From: Syntrophaceae bacterium
Lineage (GTDB): Bacteria > Desulfobacterota > Syntrophia > Syntrophales > PHBD01
Direction of reading: 5' to 3'
NCBI GenBank assembly: GCA_013177825.1
Contig: JABLXX010000007.1
Span: 1 to 64,000 of the forward strand
DNA length: 64,000 nucleotides
Shown: positions 53,461 through 63,014 of the stretch, piece by piece
How the letters are laid out: each line of letters starts with the position of its first letter
Numbering within the stretch: position 1 is the stretch's first letter
Notes under the pieces: model-generated
The model's input: only the letters and a program-made list of their open reading frames with translations
Databases searched by the model: none
Told to the model about the DNA's origin: nothing
Program-made: the position numbers and the translations under genes

Positions 53461-54462
53461 TCAGGCGGTTCCGTTCATATAGCGCGAGACGCCGTCAAGG
53501 ACACCCCAGCCGCATTCATGGAACAGTTTCCGACAGTCCGGAACCGACAGGCCCCGGCCTTTCTCCGTCGCCTCCTCGGTGTCCCGGGGGTTTGCCCCCG
53601 ACTCGGCCCAGAAGAGATTCGCCCCGCCGAGACCGCCCAGCGTGCAGGGCTCGTGGGTGCAGTTGCCCAGAACCGACCGGGGAACGCCAAGCCTTGTTAC
53701 AGCGACGATCTGAGCCATCCTGAGTTCATTGATCATGCCACGCCGGGCGATTTCCGTCCCCGGGATGGCGATGCGCCGCGCCGCGCCGCTGTAAGCGGGT
53801 TTGACGGACGCGGTGAAGAGAATGGCCTCCGCGATCTCCTCGTTCGTGTGCTCGGGTCCCAGGGGCTCCACGCAGGTTCCCACGGCAAGCCCTGCCTCCC
53901 GGAACGCGCGGATGCTCTCCTTCCGCCTGGCTGGTGGAATCAGGGTGTCTGCTCCCTCCCGCAGCCGGAGGGCGTGATAGACGCCGGCGTATCCCGCCTC
54001 CCGGATCTGCATGGCCCGTTCCGGAGGCTGGTCGCCCACGTTAGCCACCAGGATCGTTTCGGGCTTCAGGCTCCGGCGGATCTCCCGGGACACCTCGAGA
54101 AACAGACCGAAGGGATACCGGGCCGTCGTCATGACGTAAACCGCGTTGGCCCCGTCGGCCTCGAACCGCCGGGCATAGGCCACCGCCTCTTCGGCGCTCA
54201 GCCGGGTTTCTTCCGTGAAGACGCCGTTGACCTGGGCAAAGGAGCAGAAGAGGCAGTCACAGGGACAGGGGGCCAGGTTCAGGGCCAGCTGGGCGTGCAC
54301 CTCGGCCCGGTTCCCCGTGATCTCCCTGGAGACGCGGTTTCCTTCCGCCAGCACCCGGTACGCGTCGGCCGAATCGGGCGGAAGGCCCAGGAGGAAAACC
54401 AGATCCTCTCCGGACAGGGTTGCGCCGTCGCGGGTTTTTTTGAGCAGATCGTCAACATCCAT
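53461..54462 (-). CDS. BioB/HydE-like radical SAM enzyme
   Basis: A 333-residue radical SAM protein. The [4Fe-4S] motif CPCDCLFC fits Cys-x3-Cys-x2-Cys with one extra Cys. Later segments GYAGVYHALRLREG, VGTCVEPLGPEHT and THEPCTLGGLGGANLFWAE resemble the biotin-synthase/BATS-type group that also holds HydE, PylB and HmdB. The start at 54462 has AAGGAGG 16 bases upstream, a long spacing. It is not a standard biotin synthase and no biotin gene is near. HydE-like work for the hydrogenase is possible but unproven. Confidence 0.7.
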   Translation of the reverse strand: MDVDDLLKKTRDGATLSGEDLVFLLGLPPDSADAYRVLAEGNRVSREITGNRAEVHAQLALNLAPCPCDCLFCSFAQVNGVFTEETRLSAEEAVAYARRFEADGANAVYVMTTARYPFGLFLEVSREIRRSLKPETILVANVGDQPPERAMQIREAGYAGVYHALRLREGADTLIPPARRKESIRAFREAGLAVGTCVEPLGPEHTNEEIAEAILFTASVKPAYSGAARRIAIPGTEIARRGMINELRMAQIVAVTRLGVPRSVLGNCTHEPCTLGGLGGANLFWAESGANPRDTEEATEKGRGLSVPDCRKLFHECGWGVLDGVSRYMNGTA

Positions 54463-54496
54463 GATGAAAGATCGAGTACCTCCTTTGGATATTCTC

Positions 54497-55045
54497 TTAG
54501 AGACCGGCCAGCAGATCTTCCGCGGCGGCGGCCTGGCAAAAGATTCCGTGCAGCGCCGCGACATGGGAGGCATGGACCAGCTCTGCAGGCACTGCGACGT
54601 TCCCGAAGGACAGGCTCCGCGTGGCGCAGGCGTCGTGGGCCAGGCTGCAGGCAAAGCCCAGGTCGAAGGCGGCCCGCACGGTGGAATCGACGCACATGTG
54701 GGTCATCATTCCGGCGACGATGAGCCGATCGGTCCCGATCCGGCGCAGATGCTCCGACAGGGGGGTCTCCCGGAAGCTGTTGGGATAATGCTTCTGAAAG
54801 AGCGTCTCTCCCTCCCGTGGTCGGACGGAGGCATGAACCTGCACACCTTCCGTGTCGGGCAGAAAAAACGATGCCCCCGGACGGATCGACACATGCTGGA
54901 TGTGGACTATCGGGAGGTCCCGGCTCCGGAAAGCCGCAAGAAGAAGCCCGGCTTTTTCTCCGGCCTCGACGCTCCCGGCCAGCTCCATCCTGCCGCCGGG
55001 AAAGTAATCGTTCTGAATGTCGATCAACAGCAGGACTCTTTTCAT
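54497..55045 (-). CDS. isochorismatase-family cysteine hydrolase
   Basis: A 182-residue isochorismatase-like hydrolase. The catalytic triad is visible: Asp in LLLIDIQNDYF, Lys in LFQKHYPNSF and Cys in MMTHMCVDSTVRA. Relatives hydrolyse nicotinamide, isochorismate, N-carbamoyl compounds or ureas. The start at 55045 lies opposite the bacterioferritin gene, with a shared divergent control region. Substrate unknown. Confidence 0.85.
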   Translation of the reverse strand: MKRVLLLIDIQNDYFPGGRMELAGSVEAGEKAGLLLAAFRSRDLPIVHIQHVSIRPGASFFLPDTEGVQVHASVRPREGETLFQKHYPNSFRETPLSEHLRRIGTDRLIVAGMMTHMCVDSTVRAAFDLGFACSLAHDACATRSLSFGNVAVPAELVHASHVAALHGIFCQAAAAEDLLAGL

Positions 55046-55059
55046 TTGCACCCCCTTTT

Positions 55060-55068
55060 TGGTATAGT
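55060..55068 (+). promoter_or_regulatory. extended -10 promoter of the bacterioferritin gene
   Basis: TGGTATAGT at 55060-55068 is an exact extended -10 element (TGN before TATAGT). No good -35 is seen. The leader to the start at 55202 would be about 125 bases. Confidence 0.45.
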
Positions 55069-55201
55069 GGGCATCGCTTCGTTCTGGATCTCCAGGGAAC
55101 CGCCGGTTCCCTCCGCGTTCGGGGGAACTGCATACCACGAATGGCGGTTCTTGTCTCCAACAACGGAAGATCATCCAACACAGTCTGGAAAGGAGGCTTT
55201 T

Positions 55202-55738
55202 ATGGCACAGGGCAGCAAGGAACAGCGCAGGAAGAAGGTCATCGAAGTCCTGAACAAGGCACGGTCCATGGAGCTGATGGCCATCCACCAGTATATGAAC
55301 CAGCACTATAACCTGGACGACATGGACTACGGGGAACTGGCGGCCAAGATCAAGCTGATCGCCATCGACGAGATGCGCCACGCCGAGATGTTCGCGGAGC
55401 GGATCAAGGAACTGGGCGGGGAGCCGACGACAGATCTTGCCGCCAAGGTGCAGAAAGGCCAGAAGGTGGAGGCTGTGTTCCCGTTCAACTCCAACCTGGA
55501 GGACGACACGATCGACGCCTACAACCAGTTCATCCTGGTATGCCGGGAAAACGGGGACAGCATCAGCATGAAGCTCTTCGAGACCATCAACGACGAAGAG
55601 CAGATTCATTTCAACTATTTCGACAATGTCAGCGATCACTTGAAGAAGCTCGGCGCTGCCTACCTCGCCCAGATCGCGGGAACACCGGCCGACACAGGCC
55701 CCCCGTCCAAGGGCTTTGCAACCGGTCCGGCCGCATAA
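55202..55738 (+). CDS. bfr: bacterioferritin-like diiron protein
   Basis: A 178-residue four-helix ferritin-like protein. Diiron ligands are in ARSMELMAIHQYM, DEMRHAEMFAERI and TINDEEQIHFNYF. The spacing matches bacterioferritin; a Met near residue 60 (HAEMFA) may be near the heme site. The last 18 residues (TPADTGPPSKGF) are a loose tail. ATG 55202 follows AAAGGAGGC. It stores iron and protects against oxygen or peroxide. Confidence 0.88.
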   Translation: MAQGSKEQRRKKVIEVLNKARSMELMAIHQYMNQHYNLDDMDYGELAAKIKLIAIDEMRHAEMFAERIKELGGEPTTDLAAKVQKGQKVEAVFPFNSNLEDDTIDAYNQFILVCRENGDSISMKLFETINDEEQIHFNYFDNVSDHLKKLGAAYLAQIAGTPADTGPPSKGFATGPAA

Positions 55739-55748
55739 CGCGGCGATT

Positions 55749-55804
55749 GCGGGAGAACGGAGCATCCCTGCTGCCGGCAATGGACGGGACGCCCGTTCTC
55801 CCGC
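55749..55804. terminator. 12-bp inverted repeat between convergent genes
   Basis: GCGGGAGAACGG (55749-55760) and CCGTTCTCCCGC (55793-55804) pair perfectly over a 32-base loop. It lies between the ends of the bacterioferritin and thioesterase genes. There is no T-run, so factor-independent termination is uncertain. Confidence 0.4.
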
Positions 55805-55824
55805 CCGGCATGCAGCCTCCCCCC

Positions 55825-56229
55825 TCAGTCCGGGACAACCATCTGCGACTGGGAAACCAGGGCCAACAGGTTTCCTTCCGGGTCCCGCACCTCCGTCTGC
55901 CAGAGCACGAGGGTCCGTCCCTTGTGGACCAGCCGGCTCGTCGCCGTCACCTTCGTCCCGATCTTCGCGGCCCGGACGAAGTTCGTCTTGGATTCCACCG
56001 TCGAGGTCCGTGTCCCGGGGGGAAGGTTCAGGAAGGCCCCGACGCCGCCCAGCGTATCCGCCAGGGCCATGACGGAGCCGCCGTGGAGGATGCCGCCATA
56101 CGTGCACAGTTGTTCCTCGACGGCTAGCGAACCCACCACTTCCTCTGTTGAGGCTTTCTCGATCCGGATGCCGAGATGGCCCGGCAGGAGCTCCGCCAGA
56201 ACCTGGTTGATCTGTTCTTCCAGTGTCAT
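55825..56229 (-). CDS. PaaI-family hotdog thioesterase
   Basis: A 134-residue hotdog-fold thioesterase. The active-site region TYGGILHGGSVMALADTLGG, with the HGG motif and Asp, is clear, followed by TVESKTNFVRAAKIG. Such enzymes release acids from acyl-CoAs or phenylacetyl-CoA-type thioesters in the cytoplasm. It may keep CoA free in this acyl-CoA-rich organism. The substrate is not defined by sequence. Confidence 0.9.
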   Translation of the reverse strand: MTLEEQINQVLAELLPGHLGIRIEKASTEEVVGSLAVEEQLCTYGGILHGGSVMALADTLGGVGAFLNLPPGTRTSTVESKTNFVRAAKIGTKVTATSRLVHKGRTLVLWQTEVRDPEGNLLALVSQSQMVVPD

Positions 56230-56356
56230 GCTTCGATTCCTTCACGGATTATTTTTTCATCACACCGCCTGGAGCAGGATCCGACGGGGACCCATTCACG
56301 GGTACCTGACGGTTCTGACCCCGCTCCTGGCCGTGGCCCTTTCCATTTCCCAGGCA

Positions 56357-57217
56357 TCAGGTCCCGCCACTCCGACATGATTCGTACAGAGCCTCCGTGA
56401 TCCGTCCCTTCCAATACACCTGCCGCCCTTCCGGAAGCAGCCAGGCCACTTCCCCGCGAACGGGCACGCGCATCTCCCCCAGGATTCCGTATTCCAGCCA
56501 GCGGCCCTCCCAGGGCGTGGGAACTTCCCGGCCGCCGACGCTGCGCGGCCGATCCGGGGCATAAGCGCTCCGGATCAGGCCGTCGTCACCGAAGCGGAAG
56601 ACAAGAGAAACCTTGACACCGGATGTATCCAGGGTTGCCCTCGCACTCGAGGCGTCGATGGCCGTCCAGGAGACACCCTGGGAAGGAAGGAGAGCGGTCG
56701 GAAACCAGGCGGCCTCGGCCAGGTAGCGCTGCAGGGCTCCGACGGCGATGCCCGGCGTACCCTCCGCGGTAACCAGGGGTATCAGAGCCAGGATGCTCGC
56801 GTGCATGGACCCGTGTCCGGCGGCAAAGGCGTCCCGTACCCGGATATCGATTCCCGGAACCATGGCCATGCGGGCGTCCCACACGAAGACCGCGGGGTTC
56901 ACACCCACTGTCTGTTCGGCCCGGAAGGGAATCCACCGGTTCGATTCGGGCCGGACGAGGAATTCGCCATCCTGCTTCAGCCGTGCACGGCGGATCACAG
57001 GCCGGCCCTCCGGGAGGACGGCCCGGAAGTAGCGCTGCACAGGCTCGGGCAGGCCTTCGAGCTCGGATATGTTGAAGAAGGCCGGGGCCCCGGCGAGCGA
57101 GGCGCCGGCCCGCGCAGCCAGATCCTCCGTCTTGGCCTGCCATCGCACATTGGCGATCACAAGGACAGCGGTAAAAACGACCACGAATACCGTCAGGATA
57201 ATCCATGCCATGCGCAC
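56357..57217 (-). CDS. DUF6544/DUF6920-like membrane-anchored protein
   Basis: A 286-residue protein with an N-terminal membrane segment (residues 4-24, AWIILTVFVVVFTAVLVI). Conserved stretches LPEPVQRYFRAVLPEG, IRRARLKQDGEFLV and WEGRWLEYGILGEMRVP match a family I know as DUF6544 or DUF6920. No enzyme motif is visible. GTG 57217 or ATG 57211 can be the start. The role is unknown. Confidence 0.65.
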   Translation of the reverse strand: MRMAWIILTVFVVVFTAVLVIANVRWQAKTEDLAARAGASLAGAPAFFNISELEGLPEPVQRYFRAVLPEGRPVIRRARLKQDGEFLVRPESNRWIPFRAEQTVGVNPAVFVWDARMAMVPGIDIRVRDAFAAGHGSMHASILALIPLVTAEGTPGIAVGALQRYLAEAAWFPTALLPSQGVSWTAIDASSARATLDTSGVKVSLVFRFGDDGLIRSAYAPDRPRSVGGREVPTPWEGRWLEYGILGEMRVPVRGEVAWLLPEGRQVYWKGRITEALYESCRSGGT

Positions 57218-57265
57218 GGCTGTATCTCCCGCAAGCCGCCGGAACGCCCGCGGTCCCCGAACCCG

Positions 57266-59743
57266 TCATCCCTCGTCGAGGACCCGGCGGACCGCCTCGG
57301 AGAGAGCCTGGATCGAAAACGGTTTCTGGACAAAGTGAATGCCCTCTTCCAGAATTCCATGGTGGGCGATGACATCGGCCGGATAGCCCGACATGAACAG
57401 GCACTTCAGGCCGGGACGGAGGGAAACCAGGCGCTCGGCCAGGTCTCTTCCATTCATCCCCGGCATGACCACATCGGTCAGGAGCAAATGGATGGTTTCC
57501 TCGGACTCCCCGACCACCTGGATCGCCCGGTCCGGCGAACCGGCCGTTATGACCCGATAGCCCAGGGCCTCGAGCACGCTCCGGGTCAGTGTGAGAACGG
57601 CCTCGTCGTCTTCCGCGAGCAGGATCGTCTCCTCGCCCCGCCGTGGTATCACGGCCTCACCCGGCTGAGACTGCTCGGGCCGGGCGGACGCAACCCGGGG
57701 CAGATAGATCCGGAAGGTCGTGCCCTGCCGCGGTTCGCTGTAGGCGTGGATGAATCCCTCGTTCTGCCGGACGATCCCGAAAACCATGGCCAGCCCCAAG
57801 CCCGTTCCCTTTCCGACCTCCTTGGTCGTAAAAAACGGCTCGAAGACGTGCTCCAGAGTCTCCCGGTCGATACCGCACCCGGTATCACTGACGGAAAGAA
57901 GCACGTAGTCGCCGGGGGAAAACTCTCCATGGCGGGCAATAAAGCCCTCGTCCACTTCCACATTGCGCGTCTCGATGGTTACCCGGCCCGCCCCGGAGAT
58001 GGCATCCCGGGCATTGACCAGCAGGTTGGCCAGCATCTGATCGACCTGGGAAGCGTCGATCTTCACACTCCAGAGATCGTGGCCCGGAATCCAGGCCAGA
58101 TCGATGTCCTCTCCGATGAGACGTCGAAGCATCTTCAGCATGCCGCCGACGGTGTCGTTCAGGTTCAACACCTTCGGGCTCGTCACCTGCCGGCGGGCGA
58201 AGGCCAGGAGCTGTCCGGTAAGATCCGCCGACCGTCCGGCGGCCTTGAGGATCTCCTGCAGGTTCTGGTGCACCTTCGTTCCCGGCGTGGCCAAGAGCAG
58301 GGACATCTCCGCGTACCCCATGATCGCGGCAAGGATGTTGTTGAAGTCGTGGGCCACCCCTCCCGCCAGGCGGCCCACCGATTCCATTTTCTGCGCCTGG
58401 AGAAGCTGCATCTGGAGCCGGTCCCGCTCCTCCTCAGCCCGCTTGCGGTCCGTGATGTCACGGACCACGCTGATGAAGGCCTGCGGCTCCCCGGAGGCGT
58501 CCCGGACCAGGGATGAGTTGATCTCCGCGTCGATCTGGCTCCCGTCGCGGAGCCGGATGCGGTACTCGTTTTTCTCCGAATGCCCCTTTGCCAGCGTACG
58601 GCTGAAGTTTGCCGCTGCCTTCTCACGGCCTTCATCCGTCAGGAGATCGAAGACCGTCCTGACTTCTTTCATAAATTGCGCTGTGCTCGACGCACCATAC
58701 ATTGCAGCAGTCTGGCCGCTTGCAGTGAGGATCTCTCCGGTCAACGAATACAGGAGGATGGAATCGGGCGACGTCTCGACCAGGGTGCGGTAGCGTTCCT
58801 CGCTGTCCCGAAGGGCCTGCTCCGCCTGCCTCCGTTCCGTGATGTCGTGGACGATCACCGTGGAGACGACGGGTTTCCCCCCTTCATGAAAGAAGCTGTT
58901 GTGAAGCAGGACCCAGAATTCCCGGCCGTTCTTGCCCCGGACCTTGTATTCCACCTTATCGGAGATCGGGATTCCCGCCATGATGTCGGCTGCCCTTTTC
59001 AGGAAGAGTTCCAGGGAATCCTCGGCTATGATCTGGAGCGGGTCCAGGGCGAGAAATTCTTCCCTCGTATAACCCGTGTAATGGCACATGACGTCATTGA
59101 CATCGATGAACCGTCGCGACTGGAAATCAACCTGATAGATCCCGGCCGGTGCAAATTGAACCAGGCGGCGGTATCTATCCTCACTTTCCCGGAGCCGCTC
59201 ATCGGCTCTCTTTTTTTCCGTAATGTCACGAAGATAACCCAGGAATGCCTTTTCTCCCCGGTAGACAACCTCGATGACGTTGATGTCCACGTGCACCAGC
59301 GTCCCGTCCGGCTTGATGATCCGAAGCCCGTAGTTGGACGGGGCCGGTTCCCCGACCCGCCGCCTCCGGGTATAATCGGCAAGCCTTTCCCGGTCGTCGG
59401 GGTGGACGAAAGCCCCCAGGGTCTTGTCGAGGAGATCCTCCATGCGACGGCCGACGGTCCGGAGAAAGGGCTGATTGACGAAAACATAGCGGCCGTTCTG
59501 GGTAATGACGATGCCGTCATTCGATTGTTCGAAGGCCCGGCGGTACAGCTCCTCGCTCTCCCGGAGCGCATTCTCGGCACGCCTTCGCTCGGCGATCTCC
59601 TGCTCCAGCCTGTGAACGAGCGCCTGCAGGTCGGACGAGGCCACATCCGCAGCTTTCCCGGAATTCGCGGTCTTTTTACGAGTCGTCTCGTCGGAATGCC
59701 CGTCAACGGAATCGTCCAATGCCCTGGTACCTTTCTCATCCAC
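57266..59743 (-). CDS. hybrid sensor histidine kinase with three PAS domains and a receiver
   Basis: An 825-residue soluble sensor. An N-terminal coiled coil leads to three PAS domains (about residues 68-180, 190-305 and 315-425), each ending in an RDITE/HDITE-type PAC motif. The HisKA His lies in GGVAHDFNNILAAIMGY near residue 450, the ATPase has DTGCGIDRETLEHVF and GTGLGLAMV, and the receiver (about 690-805) has LLAEDDEAV, LTDVVMPGMNG and the Lys in FVQKPFS. There is no membrane segment, so the signal is cytosolic. No separate output regulator is adjacent. Confidence 0.93.
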   Translation of the reverse strand: MDEKGTRALDDSVDGHSDETTRKKTANSGKAADVASSDLQALVHRLEQEIAERRRAENALRESEELYRRAFEQSNDGIVITQNGRYVFVNQPFLRTVGRRMEDLLDKTLGAFVHPDDRERLADYTRRRRVGEPAPSNYGLRIIKPDGTLVHVDINVIEVVYRGEKAFLGYLRDITEKKRADERLRESEDRYRRLVQFAPAGIYQVDFQSRRFIDVNDVMCHYTGYTREEFLALDPLQIIAEDSLELFLKRAADIMAGIPISDKVEYKVRGKNGREFWVLLHNSFFHEGGKPVVSTVIVHDITERRQAEQALRDSEERYRTLVETSPDSILLYSLTGEILTASGQTAAMYGASSTAQFMKEVRTVFDLLTDEGREKAAANFSRTLAKGHSEKNEYRIRLRDGSQIDAEINSSLVRDASGEPQAFISVVRDITDRKRAEEERDRLQMQLLQAQKMESVGRLAGGVAHDFNNILAAIMGYAEMSLLLATPGTKVHQNLQEILKAAGRSADLTGQLLAFARRQVTSPKVLNLNDTVGGMLKMLRRLIGEDIDLAWIPGHDLWSVKIDASQVDQMLANLLVNARDAISGAGRVTIETRNVEVDEGFIARHGEFSPGDYVLLSVSDTGCGIDRETLEHVFEPFFTTKEVGKGTGLGLAMVFGIVRQNEGFIHAYSEPRQGTTFRIYLPRVASARPEQSQPGEAVIPRRGEETILLAEDDEAVLTLTRSVLEALGYRVITAGSPDRAIQVVGESEETIHLLLTDVVMPGMNGRDLAERLVSLRPGLKCLFMSGYPADVIAHHGILEEGIHFVQKPFSIQALSEAVRRVLDEG

Positions 59744-59932
59744 TTCTTTGTTTATCAGGATTGCCTGATTTGACGCAGAGTCCGTGGTTCAAACCGTCGT
59801 CCATCCACGATGATCCGCTCCGGTTTGCCTCTCCCGTAACGTCCCGGCCCACGGCTCAAGCCCTTAGCCGTCATAAACCGGGTGATGCGGTCACAGGTGG
59901 CCGCCGGGACCGGGAAGGAGAAACCGGAGGAT

Positions 59933-60331
59933 TCAGGGATTGAACCGGGTAAAAACGCGGCCGGCCCCGATTTTCCCGTCCTCGTCTAACTCGTAGAAAT
60001 CGGCGCAGGAAAAGTCCAGCGTCTCCCCTTTCCGGTAAGACTTCCCGAAAAAAAGACCGTCCGCCAGGAAATCCAGGCGAATTTTTACCTGAAGATAAAC
60101 CGTCCGATCACCGAATACAACCTTTTCCGGCATGCCCAGGGTTTCCCGGAAGGAGACATGGTCCCGCGTCCAGTAAGCAATCATGTCTTGCCTGCCTTCC
60201 AGGCGCTTTTCCGACGCCTCCCAGACGCAGTCGTCACGGACGAACTGAAACACCGTTTCCCAGTCTCGTCCGTTAAAGGCCTTGAAAAATTTCTCGATGT
60301 CGGCCACCGACCCGATTGCGGGCTTCTTCAT
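59933..60331 (-). CDS. NTF2-like/SnoaL-type protein
   Basis: A 132-residue NTF2-fold protein (IEKFFKAFNGRDWETVFQFV, DMIAYWTRDHVSF, DFYELDEDGKI). This fold serves as small-molecule enzymes such as limonene epoxide hydrolase or ketosteroid isomerase, or as binding domains. Its start overlaps the MmgE/PrpD stop by 4 bases (ATGA), so it is probably cotranslated and shares a pathway with it. No specific reaction can be assigned. Confidence 0.7.
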   Translation of the reverse strand: MKKPAIGSVADIEKFFKAFNGRDWETVFQFVRDDCVWEASEKRLEGRQDMIAYWTRDHVSFRETLGMPEKVVFGDRTVYLQVKIRLDFLADGLFFGKSYRKGETLDFSCADFYELDEDGKIGAGRVFTRFNP

Positions 60332-61710
60332 GGATCCTCCCTCCCGTCTGTTTTCAGAATACGCTGTTTCAGGGGCGCCACCAGCCAGTCGACGGAGTCC
60401 TCCCTCTCCAGTTCCCAGACCCGTCCGATGATGGAGCGGACTTCATCCCGGCTCGCGAGGTGGGACATGCTCCTTTCCACCTTCTCCTCGATCTCCCGGT
60501 CCGTCAACGGCTCGTGGGGATCCCCGCGGGGGAAATCGCGGCTGAGGCGGATCGTCTCCCCGTTTTTCAGCGTCACCGCAATCCGGCAGGGCGAGCCATC
60601 GGGATAGGTCCGGGTCATGTGGGCGTCTTCGGCCACGGCGATCTTCGGGATCAGACGGGCCACAGCCTTTTCCTTTTCGAGGAAGTCGTCATTGAAATAT
60701 TCATACTCGATGGTTTTCTTCACGAGCGCCGCCGCCACGCAATAGGGAAGCGAATGGGTACGGCCGGCCCGGCTCACAGGCCGATAGGCGGTTTCGCCGT
60801 CCGCCTCCTCGATCGCTTTTTTGTATGTGTGGACCAGAACCCGGTCGATCGCCTCCGGATCGTCGATCCGTCCGGCGATTTCAACGGCCGCGTCGATGGG
60901 CGTCTGGCAGAAAACGAGCGCCGGCCAGCGCTTGAAGACAATGGATTCCAGGTCGGGCGTAGGATCCAGGATGGACCCAGAATGGGGAAGGAACCGGTTG
61001 ATCCCCGCCTCGCCCTCGTAGATGTTTCTCGGCCCCTCGAAGCCGGCGTAGGCCATCTTGACGGCATGGAGTGCGCGCATGGCGCAGGATGCGTACGTGC
61101 AGTGCTTCCAGTCCGTGACCTCACCCATGGCGGCCTGGTTGATGTCCAGCCCCAGCATGCCGGCGATCCGCTGCGCCTCCGTCAGTTGGGCGACGGACAG
61201 GCCCATGGCGCATCCGATGGTCAGGGAAAGGTAAAAGAGCGACGGGGCGTCGTGATCGTAGCTGTTTTCCTCGGGGTGATAATAATCCGTGAAGGAGCAC
61301 GACAGAAGATAGGCGACATGCGTCAGGGAGAGGACTTCCTTCCCGCTCTTCTTCAGCCAGTCCGCCATGGAGAGGACAAGCGACACGTTGTCCGACGGGT
61401 GGCACCCCCCCATTCCGTTCGGAGGAAGATACGTATTGACCAGGTCGCTGCGGCGCCCCAGGATCGTATTCATGAAAACGGCATTCGACGTGTTCGCCTT
61501 GCGGTGAAGTCCCCAGACGGCCAGCCCTTTCTCCGTAGGGGTCAGGGAGGTCATGGTGTCGAATTTTTTGAGCATGTCGACATCCTTGAGGGACAGGCAG
61601 ATTCCCGCATAGGAATCGAGAATGTTCCGCTTGAGGATATGGACCCTTTGTTCGTCCATTTCTGAAAATGCGGTCTTTGCGACATGGGCGGCAAGCTTCT
61701 CCTCCAGCAT
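60328..61710 (-). CDS. MmgE/PrpD-family protein
   Basis: A 460-residue protein of the MmgE/PrpD superfamily, full length. Typical segments are NTSNAVFMNTILGR, LPPNGMGGCHPSDNVSLVLS and GCAMGLSVAQLTEAQRIAGM. Members include 2-methylcitrate dehydratase, cis-aconitate decarboxylase and iminodisuccinate epimerase. No other methylcitrate-cycle gene is near, so the substrate is open. It is coupled with the NTF2-like gene. Confidence 0.82.
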   Translation of the reverse strand: MLEEKLAAHVAKTAFSEMDEQRVHILKRNILDSYAGICLSLKDVDMLKKFDTMTSLTPTEKGLAVWGLHRKANTSNAVFMNTILGRRSDLVNTYLPPNGMGGCHPSDNVSLVLSMADWLKKSGKEVLSLTHVAYLLSCSFTDYYHPEENSYDHDAPSLFYLSLTIGCAMGLSVAQLTEAQRIAGMLGLDINQAAMGEVTDWKHCTYASCAMRALHAVKMAYAGFEGPRNIYEGEAGINRFLPHSGSILDPTPDLESIVFKRWPALVFCQTPIDAAVEIAGRIDDPEAIDRVLVHTYKKAIEEADGETAYRPVSRAGRTHSLPYCVAAALVKKTIEYEYFNDDFLEKEKAVARLIPKIAVAEDAHMTRTYPDGSPCRIAVTLKNGETIRLSRDFPRGDPHEPLTDREIEEKVERSMSHLASRDEVRSIIGRVWELEREDSVDWLVAPLKQRILKTDGREDP

Positions 61711-61817
61711 GTTTCCTCCTCGTTTTTTTCGACGATTCTATCTCACCCTCCGGTTCCGGAACATACCTGATTCCCTTTTAGATCGAACAGGTACCCGCGC
61801 CTCCGGCGCCGGATCGT

Positions 61818-62894
61818 TCAGTCCCTGTGGCCGAAAAACAGCTTTCCCGCCCCGGCCAGGGACGGCCGCCGGCGAAGTGCGGCGAACCCGTGCGACAGGA
61901 GCCACACGCAGAGGAAAAGAATGGGAATCTTCACCGCCAGGGCCTTCGGCAGGCCGAGACCCGTCCACGCGGCCACGAGCAGGAGCAGGAACAGGTAATG
62001 CACGATGTAGATCTCGAAGGTGTCCACGCCGCTCCGGATCAGATAGTTCAGGATGCGCCCTTTCCGGAACGACCGCTCGACGTTCCGGAACAGCCCGATC
62101 ATGAAGAGGGCGCCCGCCAGATGGAAGGGAAAGCCGGAGAGGAGAAAATATCCCCGGCCGTAGACGTGAAAAACCTCCAGCTGCCGGGACGTTTCATAAT
62201 AATACGGCACCAGGAGAACCGAACCGAGAACGAAGAGCGAGAGCGTATGCCCGGCCAGAAGCTCGACCCGGTCCGGCCGGGCTCCCAGCCAGACGCCGGT
62301 CATGAAGAAGGCGCTCCACCCGAAAAAAAGTTTTCCGTAATGCCACTCGAAGGTCGGCTCGGAGATGCCGGACACCCAGAGGGCGTACTCCGAAACCGCA
62401 TAAAACCCCAGGGACAGGACGATGGAGACCATGAGGGCCCGGTTCAGGCCTCGGCCCTGGAGATGCCGGTGCAGGAGCGGATACAGAAGGAAAAACTGGA
62501 ACAGGACAAAGACGAAATACAGGTGGACGAAACCAGTCAGGAAGGCAAACAGCGCGCTCCCCGAGAACAGGGGCCAGCCCATGAGCACCCTGGCAAAGAC
62601 CAGGTAAATCGCATTCCAGACAAAAAACGGCGCCAGGACCGTGGCAACCTTGTGCCGGAGAAATTCGCCGTACCGGACCGGCCCCGGAGAGCGATCGAAC
62701 TCGATCCGGAGCAGGAAGCCGGAAATGATGAAGAACAGGGGCACCGCAAAGCGCGAGAAACAGAGGAAGGCCAGTTCCCGTGGCTGTGCCGCTTCACCGC
62801 CGTGGAAGAGAAAAATGTCCAGTACATGACTGAGGACGACAAGCAGCATGCAGCCGGTTCTGGCGATTTCAATCCACTCGATCCGCCTGTTCAA
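61818..62894 (-). CDS. acyltransferase 3 family membrane protein
   Basis: A protein of about 358 residues with ten predicted membrane segments. The N-terminal RIEWIEIARTGCMLLVVLSH contains the conserved His of Acyl_transf_3 proteins, followed by RFAVPLFFIISGFLLR. Such proteins acetylate or acylate cell-surface glycans. TTG 62894 is preferred because GGAG lies six bases upstream; TTG 62963 would add 23 residues. Glycan substrate unknown. Confidence 0.8.
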   Translation of the reverse strand: MNRRIEWIEIARTGCMLLVVLSHVLDIFLFHGGEAAQPRELAFLCFSRFAVPLFFIISGFLLRIEFDRSPGPVRYGEFLRHKVATVLAPFFVWNAIYLVFARVLMGWPLFSGSALFAFLTGFVHLYFVFVLFQFFLLYPLLHRHLQGRGLNRALMVSIVLSLGFYAVSEYALWVSGISEPTFEWHYGKLFFGWSAFFMTGVWLGARPDRVELLAGHTLSLFVLGSVLLVPYYYETSRQLEVFHVYGRGYFLLSGFPFHLAGALFMIGLFRNVERSFRKGRILNYLIRSGVDTFEIYIVHYLFLLLLVAAWTGLGLPKALAVKIPILFLCVWLLSHGFAALRRRPSLAGAGKLFFGHRD

Positions 62895-63014
62895 GTCTCT
62901 CTCCGGTGAAATCAAATCATCGGTTTGACCGTTGCCCGTCTGCGGGCTCGGCCCTGACGGCAAGGCACCGATGCCTTGTTCCTCGCATCACCCCGGGGTG
63001 AGCGCTCGCAAGAA

